A stretch of 64,000 nucleotides of DNA from Helicobacter canis (GTDB lineage: Bacteria > Campylobacterota > Campylobacteria > Campylobacterales > Helicobacteraceae): positions 1,302,001-1,366,000 of the forward strand of contig NZ_UGHV01000001.1 in the NCBI RefSeq assembly GCF_900451095.1. Direction: 5' to 3'. Positions 10,096-19,510 of this stretch are shown here, in pieces (the first letter of the stretch is position 1; each line of letters begins with the position of its first letter). Position numbers and translations under genes: made by a program. A model generated the notes under the pieces. It ran no database searches and was not told the DNA's origin. It saw nothing but the letters and a program-made list of their open reading frames with translations.

Positions 10096-11085
10096 ATGTA
10101 TGCGCAGTTTGATATATCGCTAATGTTGCAATACCTTAAAAACAAAGGATATAAGCAAGATGAGCTATCAGCGATGAGCGATGAGCGTATTTTGAAGCTC
10201 TATCAAGATATAGCAAGAGAGTTTATCCTGCAAGCCCAAGATGTGCTAGAGACTAGCCCAGAGCACGAGAATCTACGCAAAAAAAGCACGACTATTATGC
10301 CAGAGACCATCGCACTGATCGGGCGGGATTTGTGCAAGCTGTATGAAGAGATAGATAATTATATCGATCTATACTCTGTGCGTGAGCTAGCAAATCTCCT
10401 GCTCTCTGCTTTGCCCGGGGTAAAGCTTGCTAAAGTGGAAAAAATGGTGCGTATAAAAATCCGTGAGCTACAAGAAATCTGGCTATTAGAGCTAAAGGAC
10501 AATCTAAGCTCACTCCCTGAAGAAGAGCGCGACACGCTTATGGAGTATTATCTAGCGCGTAAAGATGACTTGCCTATGCTAAGGGATATTTATCAAAAGT
10601 CCAAAGACCCAGCCTATCTTGATGAGATCTGCGATCTTGCGCATATCAAGCTATCGATGATCAAAGAGTATATGCCAGATGAGCTAGAATCCAACTACAA
10701 AAGCTTCTATGATCATAGCCCAGAAAAGCTCTCTGTGATCCAAAGTATCCTAGCTTTAACGGCTGCATATAGCAAGGGAGCGTTACTAGGAATGTCTATC
10801 AAAGAGCTACAAGAAATGCTTAAAGAGCTACAAGAAAAAGAACAAGAGCAAGCCGAGCAAAAGGCACTTGTGGATAGGTATTTTGAGAGATTTAAAGCAG
10901 CCTTGCACGATCCAGATGACCAGCACTTCACAAATGTCTGCCTAGATGCAGCAAGCGAGCTTCCGCGCCCAAGATTCCAAGAGCTAGCCACAGAGCTAAG
11001 CAGGCATTATAAGCATTTTCATCAACGCTTTAGTGATGTAAGCAAAGAATATAAAGATATGCAGAATCTACAAATTGTGTTTTAG
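10096..11085 (+). CDS. Conserved helical protein of unknown function
   Basis: 329 aa, soluble, almost entirely alpha-helical and charged, with a coiled-coil stretch near residues 232-262 (IKELQEMLKELQEKEQEQA). There is no signal peptide, membrane segment or catalytic motif that I can name. Clean codon use and an undisturbed frame support a real gene. It is divergent from hemB, with an AT-rich promoter region between them. The following ATP-grasp-like gene starts about 80 bases later and may share the transcript. Confidence 0.75.
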   Translation: MYAQFDISLMLQYLKNKGYKQDELSAMSDERILKLYQDIAREFILQAQDVLETSPEHENLRKKSTTIMPETIALIGRDLCKLYEEIDNYIDLYSVRELANLLLSALPGVKLAKVEKMVRIKIRELQEIWLLELKDNLSSLPEEERDTLMEYYLARKDDLPMLRDIYQKSKDPAYLDEICDLAHIKLSMIKEYMPDELESNYKSFYDHSPEKLSVIQSILALTAAYSKGALLGMSIKELQEMLKELQEKEQEQAEQKALVDRYFERFKAALHDPDDQHFTNVCLDAASELPRPRFQELATELSRHYKHFHQRFSDVSKEYKDMQNLQIVF

Positions 11086-11168
11086 TGTGGCAAATTTGGC
11101 GCGGTGGGATATTTTGTTTTTGGCTGTTTTGTGGTATCCTAGAATCCACTTTATGTAAAGGAGTTGTG

Positions 11169-12239
11169 ATGAAAAAGAACATTGTGTTTTTTGAAGCAAA
11201 AGGCGGGAGTGATAAGGGTCCTGATGGATATAGAAAAGACACTATGCCTATGGTCAATGCGCTCAAGGCAAAGGGCTGGAATGCGGAAGTGGTGTTTTTC
11301 ACCGATGATATTTTGCGCAATGAGAGCGAGCGCAATGCGATTTATGAGCGCGTTAGGGATAGTGCTGATGGCTATGTATCGCGCGTAAATCCGGGGAATT
11401 TGAAAGAAGAGAAACTCTACTTTGATGTGCTACGCAAGCTTTGCAATGATGGGCTTGTAGGTATGTCTCACCCAGATGCGATGATTGGCTATGGGGCAAA
11501 AGACGCGCTTACAAAGCTAGCTAGCACAGATCTTGTGCCAGATGATACTTATGCTTACTATGATATTGCGACTTTTAAAAGCACTTTTCCAAAAAGCCTT
11601 GCCAAAGGTGAGCGTGTTTTGAAGCAAAATCGCGGCTCCACAGGTGAGGGGATCTGGCGCGTGCGGCTAGAATCCGCAAGCGATTATGGCAAGCTAGATT
11701 CTCTCCCGCTAGATACGACGATCATCTGCACAGAGGCTAAAGACAATCACACTGAAACGCGCAAGCTTGGGGAGTTTATGGATTTCTGCGAGCAATACAT
11801 CATCGGTGATAATGGAATGCTTGTGGATATGACCTTTTTGCCGCGCATTAAAGAGGGTGAGATTAGAATCCTAATGCTCTATAAAACGCCTGTATATGTC
11901 GTGCATAAAAAGCCTGCTGAAGGGGGCGATGCTTTCTCTGCGACTCTCTTTAGTGGCGCGAAATACCGCTATGATGAGCCTAAAGACTGGCAATCACTCA
12001 TTGATTGGTTTTTAGTCCAGCTTCCAGAGATCCGCACAAAGCTTGGCAACTATGATCTGCCACTAATTTGGACAGCAGACTTTATCCTAGATACTGATGC
12101 AAACGGCAAGGACAAATATGTCCTAGGTGAAATTAACTGCTCTTGTGTGGGCTTCACAAGTCCAGCGGAGTTTATGGAGAAAATCGCTGTAATGGTGGGC
12201 GATAATATCGTAGAAATCGTTAGCGAGAAAAAGGCGTAA
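11169..12239 (+). CDS. ATP-grasp-like protein, Cj0069-type
   Basis: 356 aa from MKKNIVFFEAKGG. I prefer this ATG because an AAAGGAG box lies 6 bases upstream, while the same frame is open further up without a start signal. ATP-grasp-like elements are visible: VLKQNRGSTGEGIWRV (nucleotide-binding loop type), FCEQYIIGDNGMLVDM, and LGEINCSCVGF near the C-terminus. Related Campylobacter proteins are annotated as the Cj0069 family (from memory). ATP-dependent ligation of a carboxylate is inferred; the substrate is unknown. A CTAGAATCCACTT repeat lies just upstream of the ribosome-binding site, and a strong hairpin follows the stop. Confidence 0.8.
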   Translation: MKKNIVFFEAKGGSDKGPDGYRKDTMPMVNALKAKGWNAEVVFFTDDILRNESERNAIYERVRDSADGYVSRVNPGNLKEEKLYFDVLRKLCNDGLVGMSHPDAMIGYGAKDALTKLASTDLVPDDTYAYYDIATFKSTFPKSLAKGERVLKQNRGSTGEGIWRVRLESASDYGKLDSLPLDTTIICTEAKDNHTETRKLGEFMDFCEQYIIGDNGMLVDMTFLPRIKEGEIRILMLYKTPVYVVHKKPAEGGDAFSATLFSGAKYRYDEPKDWQSLIDWFLVQLPEIRTKLGNYDLPLIWTADFILDTDANGKDKYVLGEINCSCVGFTSPAEFMEKIAVMVGDNIVEIVSEKKA

Positions 12240-12243
12240 TACA

Positions 12244-12266
12244 AGAGCCGCTGCCCTAGCGGCTCT
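12244..12266 (+). terminator. Hairpin after the ATP-grasp-like gene
   Basis: AGAGCCGCT and AGCGGCTCT form a perfect 9-bp stem with a 5-base loop, 5 bases after the stop codon. Only a weak T-rich stretch follows, so it may be an imperfect intrinsic terminator or an mRNA-stabilising stem. Confidence 0.6.
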
Positions 12267-12569
12267 GTGCATATTTTAGATTCTTTGATTGCACATTCTT
12301 ATATCCTTGTTTTAGTCGTGATTTTTTGTATTTTTAAGCTGGGTTTTTGTTTTGCTGTTGTGGCTTTGCTTGGCTCGCTAGAATCTGGCGTGCTTAGTTT
12401 GGCGTGGTGTGATATGGCTTAGGCACAGGACCAACTATAATAATAAGAAAAACTTTTATTTTTTAAGTTATATTTCATTTTTGCTTCACTACTATGCCAA
12501 AGTTTTTGATAATCATTTGCAGTATTGTAAATGTGATAAAACGCTATTACACAAATACAAAGGATATGT
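12267..12569 (+). promoter_or_regulatory. AT-rich upstream region of the TonB receptor with a Fur-like site
   Basis: No gene is present. The region becomes strongly AT-rich from about 12430. TGATAATCATTTGCA at 12507-12521 resembles one Fur-box dyad (7-1-7) with a good left half and a partial right half. A second AT block at 12437-12475 could be another Fur-protected region. AAAGGATAT before the ATG is the ribosome-binding site. Iron repression of the receptor is inferred. Confidence 0.4.
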
Positions 12570-14978
12570 ATGAAAACTCCACCCCCAATCAATCGCCCAC
12601 TCTATACGATAATAACGCATAGGAGCCCTTGCTTTTTGCTGCTTGCTCCATTGCTACTTCTAGCCCAGCCAGATGAAGCCAAGCAGCCATATCAAGACGC
12701 CTCCCAAGCAATGTCCCAAGAAGTAGCCCAAAAAGCTCGCAAAGAATCCACAAAACCACAACACGATCAAAGCAGCTCTAGCCTAGAGACAAAAATGCTA
12801 GCCGAGCAGGTCGTTACTGCAAGTGGTTTCCACCAAAGCCACTTGCTAGCCCCAGCTTCAATTTCTGTAGTAAGCCCCCAAGACATCGCCTCTCGCCCTG
12901 TGCGCGATCTAGCAGAGGCTTTGGCAAATGTGCCGGGTGTGAGCATAGATGCTAGTGTGAGCAAAACAGGGGGCTATGGTATCTCTATCCGCGGTATGCC
13001 AAGCTCCTATACACTTGTGCTAATCGATGGCAAGCGCGTAAATGCGGATTCTAGCCTTTTCCCCAATGGCTTTGGCGACTCTACCACGAGCTTTATGCCC
13101 CCGCTTTCTATGATAGAAAAAATAGAAGTCGTGCGAGGTCCTGCCTCCACGCTCTATGGCAGCGATGCGATCGGCGGTGTGGTCAATATCATCACCAAGC
13201 AGAGATATGATAAATGGGGAGCTAGCTTTGGCTATGACTATACTTTCCAAGAGAATAAATCCTTTGGCAATACGCAAGGGTTTAATTTCTACACCGCAGG
13301 TCCCTTGAATGAAGCGAAAAATTGGGGATTATCATTGCGAGGGCGGCAATACAACAGAGAGTTTGTCCCTAGCACCAATCTCTCTAAATACCCATCTGTG
13401 TCAAATGGGCAGGAGTCTCAAGCAACTGCTGGTAGAAATACTATCGTAGGGCTAGCTCCATTTTCTAGCTACAATGTGGGTGGCAGGCTAAGCTGGAGCG
13501 AGCTAGCAGAAGTGGGGGGCAAGCCTAGAAACTCCGCATATCTCGATATTGACTACTCACAGCAAAATTACGACAACTCTCAAGGACTCCTAGGCACTTA
13601 CAAAGCCGATGGCACAGGCAGCGAGCAAGACAAGCAAGCAGCAAATGGCTATGGTAGTGAGATGGATTTCTATCGGCTTAATGTGGTTGCCGCACATAAG
13701 GGGCATTACCGCGATAGCCTAGAATCCACTTTTCAAACCTTTAGCACAGATTCAAGTCTGCAGTATAACTTCACTGCTAATCCCAACCGCTATGTGCCAA
13801 AAGCCGCTGCCGCAGCACCGACAAATGGCGTGAGTGCAGGCGATAGCAGAGAGCTAGAGAGCCAAGATATAATCATCGATCACAAAAGCAATGCGTTTTT
13901 TGCCTTTGGCGATCATATTGGGCTAAATGCAAGCCTAGGCGGGCGGTATTGGTATAACACCTTTAGGGACAAAATCTTCCAAGTAGGGGGCAAAAGCGCG
14001 ACCCAAGATCAGCATATCGGCGCGATCTTTGGCGAGGGCGAGCTAGGCGTATATGACCGCTTGTTTTTGACAGCAGGCATACGAGGGAATTTCAACTCTA
14101 TCTTTGGGGGTAATGCCAGCCCTAGAGTCTATCTCTCTTATAATGCTATAAAGCGCGGGTGGCTCGCTTTCAAAGGTGGGATCTCCACAGGGTATAAAAC
14201 CCCAGCCCTGCCCAATCTCATCAATGGCATAGCCAACCTAAGCGGACAAGGATCAACCCACACCTATGGCAATCCAAACCTAAAGCCAGAATCTAGTATC
14301 AACTATGAATTATCCGCCCTAAGCGATAATCCCTACTTCTCTGCTTCTATCACGGGCTTTTACACTAACTTTACTGATAGGATCTCCACCACTCCAAGTG
14401 TGAGCCAAGGACAGGTGGTTAATGGCTTTACCTGTGGAGCTAGCTCTTGCTCAAGCTATGTTAATGTCGATGAGGCTATAAGCTATGGCGCGGAGACTTC
14501 GCTTGCTATTAAGCCAATTGGCGTGGGCTATGGCACGATAGGGCTAAATGCCGCCTACACTTTCACCCTCACAGAAATCACCAAATCCCAAGACAAAAAG
14601 GCGATTGGCACGCGCTTGCAGAATGTGCCGCTGCATAATTTCACTGCCTCTATCAACTATGATAGCAGGCACTTTGGCGCGTATATCCGCCAAGAGTATA
14701 AAGCCGGGATTTATCGTGGCGATCCTAATATCGCAGGGACTGCAGCTGCGACACTTGGGGCATACTACAAGCCAATTGCCCTAACCCACTTGGGCGCATA
14801 CTACCGCGTGAGCGACCGCTTACGCATAAATGCCGCGGTGTATAATCTCTTTAATGTCAATTTTGTGGATTATCAACGCTATACCACTACTAGCGCACCA
14901 AGCTACAACTACGCTAATGCCTACAACTATATCCGTGAAGGTAGGAGATATTATATCTCTGTGCAAATGGACTTTTAG
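12570..14978 (+). CDS. TonB-dependent outer-membrane receptor
   Basis: 802 aa. A signal-peptide-like N-terminus (CFLLLAPLLLLAQP) is followed by a TonB-box-like segment (AEQVVTASGF), a plug domain (residues about 85-210: PGVSIDASVSKTGGYGISIR, LIDGKRVN, IEKIEVVRGPASTLYGSDA) and a 22-strand-type barrel ending in the aromatic signature YYISVQMDF. The plug motifs (RGPASTLYG, GGVVNIIT) fit ferric siderophore or cobalamin receptors of the CirA/FepA type; the upstream Fur-like site favours iron. Residues near 388-395 read SLESTF, an in-frame copy of the dispersed repeat in the barrel region. It stands alone as a transcript. Confidence 0.93.
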   Translation: MKTPPPINRPLYTIITHRSPCFLLLAPLLLLAQPDEAKQPYQDASQAMSQEVAQKARKESTKPQHDQSSSSLETKMLAEQVVTASGFHQSHLLAPASISVVSPQDIASRPVRDLAEALANVPGVSIDASVSKTGGYGISIRGMPSSYTLVLIDGKRVNADSSLFPNGFGDSTTSFMPPLSMIEKIEVVRGPASTLYGSDAIGGVVNIITKQRYDKWGASFGYDYTFQENKSFGNTQGFNFYTAGPLNEAKNWGLSLRGRQYNREFVPSTNLSKYPSVSNGQESQATAGRNTIVGLAPFSSYNVGGRLSWSELAEVGGKPRNSAYLDIDYSQQNYDNSQGLLGTYKADGTGSEQDKQAANGYGSEMDFYRLNVVAAHKGHYRDSLESTFQTFSTDSSLQYNFTANPNRYVPKAAAAAPTNGVSAGDSRELESQDIIIDHKSNAFFAFGDHIGLNASLGGRYWYNTFRDKIFQVGGKSATQDQHIGAIFGEGELGVYDRLFLTAGIRGNFNSIFGGNASPRVYLSYNAIKRGWLAFKGGISTGYKTPALPNLINGIANLSGQGSTHTYGNPNLKPESSINYELSALSDNPYFSASITGFYTNFTDRISTTPSVSQGQVVNGFTCGASSCSSYVNVDEAISYGAETSLAIKPIGVGYGTIGLNAAYTFTLTEITKSQDKKAIGTRLQNVPLHNFTASINYDSRHFGAYIRQEYKAGIYRGDPNIAGTAAATLGAYYKPIALTHLGAYYRVSDRLRINAAVYNLFNVNFVDYQRYTTTSAPSYNYANAYNYIREGRRYYISVQMDF

Positions 14979-15554
14979 CGGCGTGCTAGGGCTAGCCAGC
15001 CCTAGAATCCACTTTTGAAATAATGCCCTTTTTCTCTCACTTGCGAGATACTGCGCCAGCAGTGGCGCGGCAAAGCAAGGCGAAGCCGCAGCTTCTTTAG
15101 TAATCCACAAACGAAGTTTTTAGAAATCCTAGAATCCTTTGCTGGCTCGTTTAGAATTGGGGCGATGCTAGAATCCACTTTTGAAAAAGTGGATTCTAGG
15201 TTTGTGCTATGGATCGCCACGCTCGCTTCACTCGCTCGCGATGACAGAAGAGATAGCGTAGCGTAAGGCTCGCGATGACAATTTGAGCTTTCACACTAGA
15301 ATCCACTTTTTCAAATAACGCCCTTTTTATGGTCATTGCGAGCTTTGGCGCAAGACAAAGCGTGGCAAAGCGCAGTTTCTTTAGAAAACAAGCGAAGCGA
15401 TGTTTCTTTAGAAAACAAGTAAAGACCGCGCTTGTTTAGTAATCTACAAACACAAAGGAAAGTTGTGGGGATTGAGATAAATGCAAGGAGATGAAATAGA
15501 TAGGCTTTAGCGTGGTTTGTGTGTATGTGGGGGAGAGAAGTAAAGCGTGGGCGG
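14979..15554. repeat. Repeat cluster between TonB receptor and cysteine hydrolase
   Basis: No gene. The gap between convergent genes is filled with dispersed elements: CTAGAATCCACTTTT copies near 15001, 15168 (paired) and 15294, GTCATTGCGAG/GATCGCCACG-type hairpins near 15035-15075, 15208-15245 and 15339-15370, and TTCTTTAG words near 15095, 15378 and 15401. Confidence 0.85.
15168..15199. repeat. Perfect inverted pair of the 15-bp repeat
   Basis: CTAGAATCCACTTTT and its complement are separated by 2 bases, a perfect 32-base palindrome-like dyad between two convergent genes, where a bidirectional terminator would be expected. There is no T-run. Confidence 0.9.
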
Positions 15555-16148
15555 TTATTTGATAAGTGCGCTTAGTGTTTTGAAGCTTGGGTGCTTGGCG
15601 GTGTGCATAGCACCAAAGAGTATGGATTCTACATTTGTGATCTTTGCTCCAGAATCTGCCATAAGCTGCAGGGCATTGTGGTGATTGGCTGGATCGCGTG
15701 AGCTTAGAGCGTCATTTGCCACCCATACTTCAAAGCCGAGCTTGCGTGCGTGCAGGACGCTTTGCAGCACGCAGATATGGCTCTCTATGCCGCAAATAAG
15801 CAGATTTCGCACGCCAAGGGATTGTATATGTGCAGTAATTTGCTCATCGCCAAAAATGCTAAAAGAGACTTTCTCTAGCACAAGGGCTTGCGGTGTGTTG
15901 GATTCCGCTGGGTGCGGTGCTAGGGTGGGGTGAAAGTGGATTCTAGGATCGGTGCTGCCTAGACCTTTTGGATATTGCTCGGTGATAAGGATTGGGATTT
16001 GCAGGGCGGCTGCTCCGGCAAGCAGGGTGTTTGTCTTATGGATAATGCGAGAAGACTCCCACATCGCAGGCACAAGCTTTTCTTGCACATCAATAACTAC
16101 AAGCGCACTAGAATCTAGCCTAAACAATCCATAAGAAAAATGCTCCAT
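15555..16148 (-). CDS. Isochorismatase-family cysteine hydrolase
   Basis: 197 aa. The family triad is visible: Asp in ALVVIDVQEKL (about residue 20), Lys in VLEKVSFSIF (about 93) and Cys in CGIESHICVLQS (about 126). This fold covers isochorismatases, nicotinamidases and ureidoacrylate hydrolases; the substrate is not deducible. RIHF near residue 69 is a translated copy of the dispersed repeat in its third open frame. An AAGGAC box precedes the ATG. The gene is upstream-adjacent to nothing on its strand except ackA, whose stop lies 34 bases before it. Confidence 0.87.
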   Translation of the reverse strand: MEHFSYGLFRLDSSALVVIDVQEKLVPAMWESSRIIHKTNTLLAGAAALQIPILITEQYPKGLGSTDPRIHFHPTLAPHPAESNTPQALVLEKVSFSIFGDEQITAHIQSLGVRNLLICGIESHICVLQSVLHARKLGFEVWVANDALSSRDPANHHNALQLMADSGAKITNVESILFGAMHTAKHPSFKTLSALIK

Positions 16149-16182
16149 TTTATGTCCTTAAATTATGCCCTTTGTCGTGTGC

Positions 16183-17376
16183 CTAGAGCTTTGAGACGAT
16201 CGCTTCTGTATCTTGAGCGATGATTAGCTCCTCATTTGTTGGGATCACGCATACTTTGACCTTAGAATCCGGGGTTGAAATGATGGCTTCTTGTCCGCAG
16301 GCATTGTTGGCTTCAGTATCGAGCTTCACGCCTAAAAACTCCAAATGCTCTACAATCATTCCGCGGATAAACTTGGCATTTTCACCCACACCGCCACAGA
16401 AGCTAATGGCATCTACACCAATAAGCACCGCGCAATAAGAGCCGATGTATTTTAAGACACGATAGGCAAATGCCGCGCGTGCAAGTTTGGCGCGCTCATC
16501 GCCCTTGAGATCTGCATCTAAGAGATCTCTAAAGTCGCTTGATAGACCAGAGATACCAAGCACACCGGATTTTTTGTTTAAAATATTCACGATTTCTTTG
16601 GTGCTTAGTTTTTCTCTATCGGCGATATATTCTAAAATGGCTGGATCTAGATCCCCGCTTCTTGTCCCCATAATCAACCCTTCAAGCGGAGTTAGCCCCA
16701 TACTTGTATCCACAGATTTGCCATTTTTCACCGCACAGATAGAAGAGCCATTGCCTAGGTGGCATACGATGATTTTGGAGCTATGATAATCTAGCCCAAG
16801 AAATTCCGCTGTCCTACGGGAGACATATTTATGGCTTGTGCCGTGGAAGCCATATCTACGCACTTTATGCTTCTCATACCACTCATAAGGCACGCCATAG
16901 GTGTAGGCTTTTGGCGGCATACTTTGGTGGAAAGCTGTGTCAAAGACACCGACCATAGGGACATTTGGCATAAGCTCTTGGCACGCTCGCACGCCGATGA
17001 TATTAGCAGGATTGTGCAGTGGAGCTAGCATAGAGCATTCAGCAACTTCGCTTAAGACTTTTTCATCAATAAGCACAGATTCTTTGAAATACTCTCCACC
17101 ATGCACAAGTCTATGTCCCACGGCAGAAATCTCTGCTAATGAACCTACCGCGCCTTTATCGACTAGGTGCTGCAAGACAAGCTGTATGGCTTTGGCGTGG
17201 GATTCTATGGGGGTTTTTGTGCTGAGTTTTTCTCCCTTGTCGTTTTTGTAGTTTATCTCACTTCCATCAAGACCGATTCTATCGCATATCCCTGAAGCTA
17301 GCACCTTGGTCGTGCTTGTTTGTATGAGCTGAAATTTCAACGATGAGCTTCCGCAATTGACAACTAAAACATTCAT
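16183..17376 (-). CDS. ackA: Acetate kinase
   Basis: 397 aa from MNVLVVNCGSSSLKFQL. This ATG is preferred over a longer open frame because AAGGAGAG lies directly upstream and the protein then starts as in all acetate kinases. Signature motifs are complete: VGHRLVHGGE, GVFDTAFHQSMPP, YGFHGTSHKYV, CHLGNGSSICAV, GTRSGDLDPAI and FCGGVGENA. It makes ATP from acetyl phosphate, or the reverse, in the cytosol. The usual partner pta is not in the window. Confidence 0.98.
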   Translation of the reverse strand: MNVLVVNCGSSSLKFQLIQTSTTKVLASGICDRIGLDGSEINYKNDKGEKLSTKTPIESHAKAIQLVLQHLVDKGAVGSLAEISAVGHRLVHGGEYFKESVLIDEKVLSEVAECSMLAPLHNPANIIGVRACQELMPNVPMVGVFDTAFHQSMPPKAYTYGVPYEWYEKHKVRRYGFHGTSHKYVSRRTAEFLGLDYHSSKIIVCHLGNGSSICAVKNGKSVDTSMGLTPLEGLIMGTRSGDLDPAILEYIADREKLSTKEIVNILNKKSGVLGISGLSSDFRDLLDADLKGDERAKLARAAFAYRVLKYIGSYCAVLIGVDAISFCGGVGENAKFIRGMIVEHLEFLGVKLDTEANNACGQEAIISTPDSKVKVCVIPTNEELIIAQDTEAIVSKL

Positions 17377-17628
17377 ACTCTCTCCTTGTGAGTTGTGATA
17401 TGGCGTGGTGTAGCCTAGCATTGGGACTGCCTTTAAGCAATCGCAAATCTAGTGTAGGGGATTTCGGCTTAATGCACAAAAATTTACAAAATGCATTTGG
17501 GATTTTGTGTAGTTTTAACACATTTTATAATGGGATTTTTATGTATAGTGGAGAAGTGCCTGTGATCATAGGCAAGATTGGGGAATATTTGTTATACAAT
17601 CGTGGGTAGATGTTTAGATTCTACGCAT

Positions 17629-18270
17629 TTATTGTGTTGATATGGGTGGCATAAGTGTGCGGTCAATAAGACTGCTTGGCAGTGCAAGTGCGCTAAGGAG
17701 CATAGATTCTAGTGCGCGCTGCTCGCCATTGTCGCTCTCGTGGTCAAAACCTAGTAAATGCAATAATCCGTGCAAAAAGAGCAGGCATAATTCATCACAG
17801 AGACTATGGGTGCGCTCATCGCTTATGCTTGTGGCTAGGGGTAGGTTTATCACAATACTTCCTAGTGGGATTGGTGGGGGTTGTGGGGATTTTTTGGATT
17901 CTGGGATGTGCGGAGCGGTAGCAATCGCGCTTGTTGCGCTGGCTTTATGATCTAGGCTTGTAGGATCTTGCTTGGGCATATCTAGCGGTGCAAGCGGGAA
18001 GCTTAGCACATCTGTGGCATAGTCTTTGCCCATAGATTCTAGGTTAAGCGTGCGCATATCTTCTTGACACACCAAAATGACTTCAATGTCTTTTTGCAAG
18101 AGTGGGGCTGTGTGCTCTAGGTGGATTCTAGCGTGCATTAGCTCTTGGCTTGATGGCGCGTGCGAGATAGTGATGGCTTGGAGTGTTTCTACTATGTCGT
18201 GTAGCTTTTGGTGCAAGGTTTGTAGCGAGATGGAATCTAGCTTGTTTGTCGAGTCAGTTAGCTCAATCAT
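17629..18270 (-). CDS. ybeY: YbeY endoribonuclease / rRNA maturation factor
   Basis: 213 aa. The zinc-binding signature is HGLLHLLGFDHES near the C-terminus, with ATDVLSFPL and GSIVINLPLA before it. YbeY trims 16S rRNA 3' ends and takes part in ribosome quality control. It is longer than the usual 140-155 aa. There is a proline/serine/alanine-rich insertion of about 35 residues between the VLSFPL and GSIVIN motifs, and an N-terminal extension. An AAGGAGG box lies before the ATG. Confidence 0.92.
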   Translation of the reverse strand: MIELTDSTNKLDSISLQTLHQKLHDIVETLQAITISHAPSSQELMHARIHLEHTAPLLQKDIEVILVCQEDMRTLNLESMGKDYATDVLSFPLAPLDMPKQDPTSLDHKASATSAIATAPHIPESKKSPQPPPIPLGSIVINLPLATSISDERTHSLCDELCLLFLHGLLHLLGFDHESDNGEQRALESMLLSALALPSSLIDRTLMPPISTQ

Positions 18271-18284
18271 TGCGCCTCCTTAAT

Positions 18285-18310
18285 ATGCTGCAAAAAGTGG
18301 ATTCTAGGTA
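18285..18310. repeat. 15-bp repeat copy between xerH and ybeY
   Basis: AAAAAGTGGATTCTAG lies in the 57-base gap between xerH and ybeY, both on the minus strand. Confidence 0.8.
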
Positions 18311-18327
18311 GATTTTAGGATTTGTAG

Positions 18328-19428
18328 CTAGTGTAGAGAATCCATAATATCCACGGCTTTTATAAGTCGGTCTTTGTCAAAGTGTGTGTAGATTCTACTT
18401 GTGTTTAGATCTGCGTGTCCTAGGGCTTCTTGGACTAGGACTAAGTCTTTGTGCTTTTGATAGAGCAAGGTGGCAAAGGAGTGGCGCAACATATGTGCGC
18501 CCATTTTTTCCTTTTTTATCCCAATGTTTAAGAGCATTTTACGCACGATCCCATAGACATAGGGCTGGCTTAGGGGCTTGCCTTTTTTGTTGCAAAAGAG
18601 TAGGTTGCTCTGGATATTTGGGATTTCTTCTCGCAGAGTAAGCCAGCTGTGCAAAAGCTGCTTGATATGCGAGGCTTTGATCATCACCACGCGGTATTTA
18701 TCGCCTTTGCCTTGAATGGTTAGCATAAAGACATCGTTTTCTTGGATTACCTTTTGTGCTTGGAGATTGATCGCCTCGCTTACGCGGATCCCGGTGTAGA
18801 TGATAAACTTTACAATCAAGCGATCTCTAGCTTGGGTTTTAGCAGGCAAGGGCGTGGTATCAATAGAGTGTAAAAACCGCTCTAGCTCATCAGTCTTTAA
18901 AAAGGTCGGGAGCTTCACGCCGCTTTTGCCACGCGTGCCGGCTAGGTTTTTTAGCTCGATGTTAAAGATATAGGATTTGCCTGATTCATCTTCATTATGC
19001 TTATCAATAAAGCCAAAAAAGCCGATTAGTGCTATGCGGTAGTTGCGTTTAGTGGCATTAGAGAGTCTAGCAGTGCTTAGGGTGATAAACTCTGCTAAAA
19101 AAACTTCATCAATCTCTTCTAAATCCTGTATCCTAGAATCCTGCAAAAATCTCCCGAGTCGCAAAAGTGGCAGAGCGTAGGTGTTGATCCCTGTCATACC
19201 GCTATTTCTGGCTTGCTTGATAGACTCGGTTAAGTGGGCTAGGCTCGTGGCATCACGGATAGAATCTAGACTTTTGCTTAGAGTGCTTGAGTCGTGGATA
19301 TGGCGGTTGGAGAGAGTGGTGATTTTGTGGATAAAGAATTTTCCAAGCCAAAAGACATAATTGCCTAGCAGCGTGGAGCGAGATCGCAAGGGGTAGGTCA
19401 TAGAGAGCCTTGTGAGAAATTTGGGCAT
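18328..19428 (-). CDS. xerH: Tyrosine recombinase XerH (chromosome dimer resolution)
   Basis: 366 aa. All catalytic residues are present: Arg in TGIRVSEA, Lys in GKGDKYRVV, His/Arg in HMLRHSFATLL, His in LGHADLNTSR and the nucleophile Tyr in RIYTHFD. The N-terminal SAM-like domain and INTYALPLLRLGRF, FIDKHNEDESGKSYI and VQEALGHA match the XerH lineage of Helicobacter and Campylobacter, where a single recombinase acts at difH with FtsK. No difH-like site was recognised nearby. An in-frame ATG nine codons later is an alternative start; neither has a strong ribosome-binding site. Confidence 0.93.
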   Translation of the reverse strand: MPKFLTRLSMTYPLRSRSTLLGNYVFWLGKFFIHKITTLSNRHIHDSSTLSKSLDSIRDATSLAHLTESIKQARNSGMTGINTYALPLLRLGRFLQDSRIQDLEEIDEVFLAEFITLSTARLSNATKRNYRIALIGFFGFIDKHNEDESGKSYIFNIELKNLAGTRGKSGVKLPTFLKTDELERFLHSIDTTPLPAKTQARDRLIVKFIIYTGIRVSEAINLQAQKVIQENDVFMLTIQGKGDKYRVVMIKASHIKQLLHSWLTLREEIPNIQSNLLFCNKKGKPLSQPYVYGIVRKMLLNIGIKKEKMGAHMLRHSFATLLYQKHKDLVLVQEALGHADLNTSRIYTHFDKDRLIKAVDIMDSLH

Positions 19429-19510
19429 TATAACATTACGCTATCAATAGATACAATAAAATAAAAGCTTAAAATAAGTAGAATACGCGCAATTGTGCTA
19501 AGGAGTAGAG

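Noticed and set aside
10960-11168. Extended N-terminus for the ATP-grasp-like protein
   Set aside because: The extra residues overlap the previous gene's end, lack a ribosome-binding site, and include a repeat copy; the MKKNIVFF start has AAAGGAG.
18328-19428. Tyrosine recombinase as integrase of a mobile island
   Set aside because: Motifs match the housekeeping XerH; no att repeats or island genes flank it.
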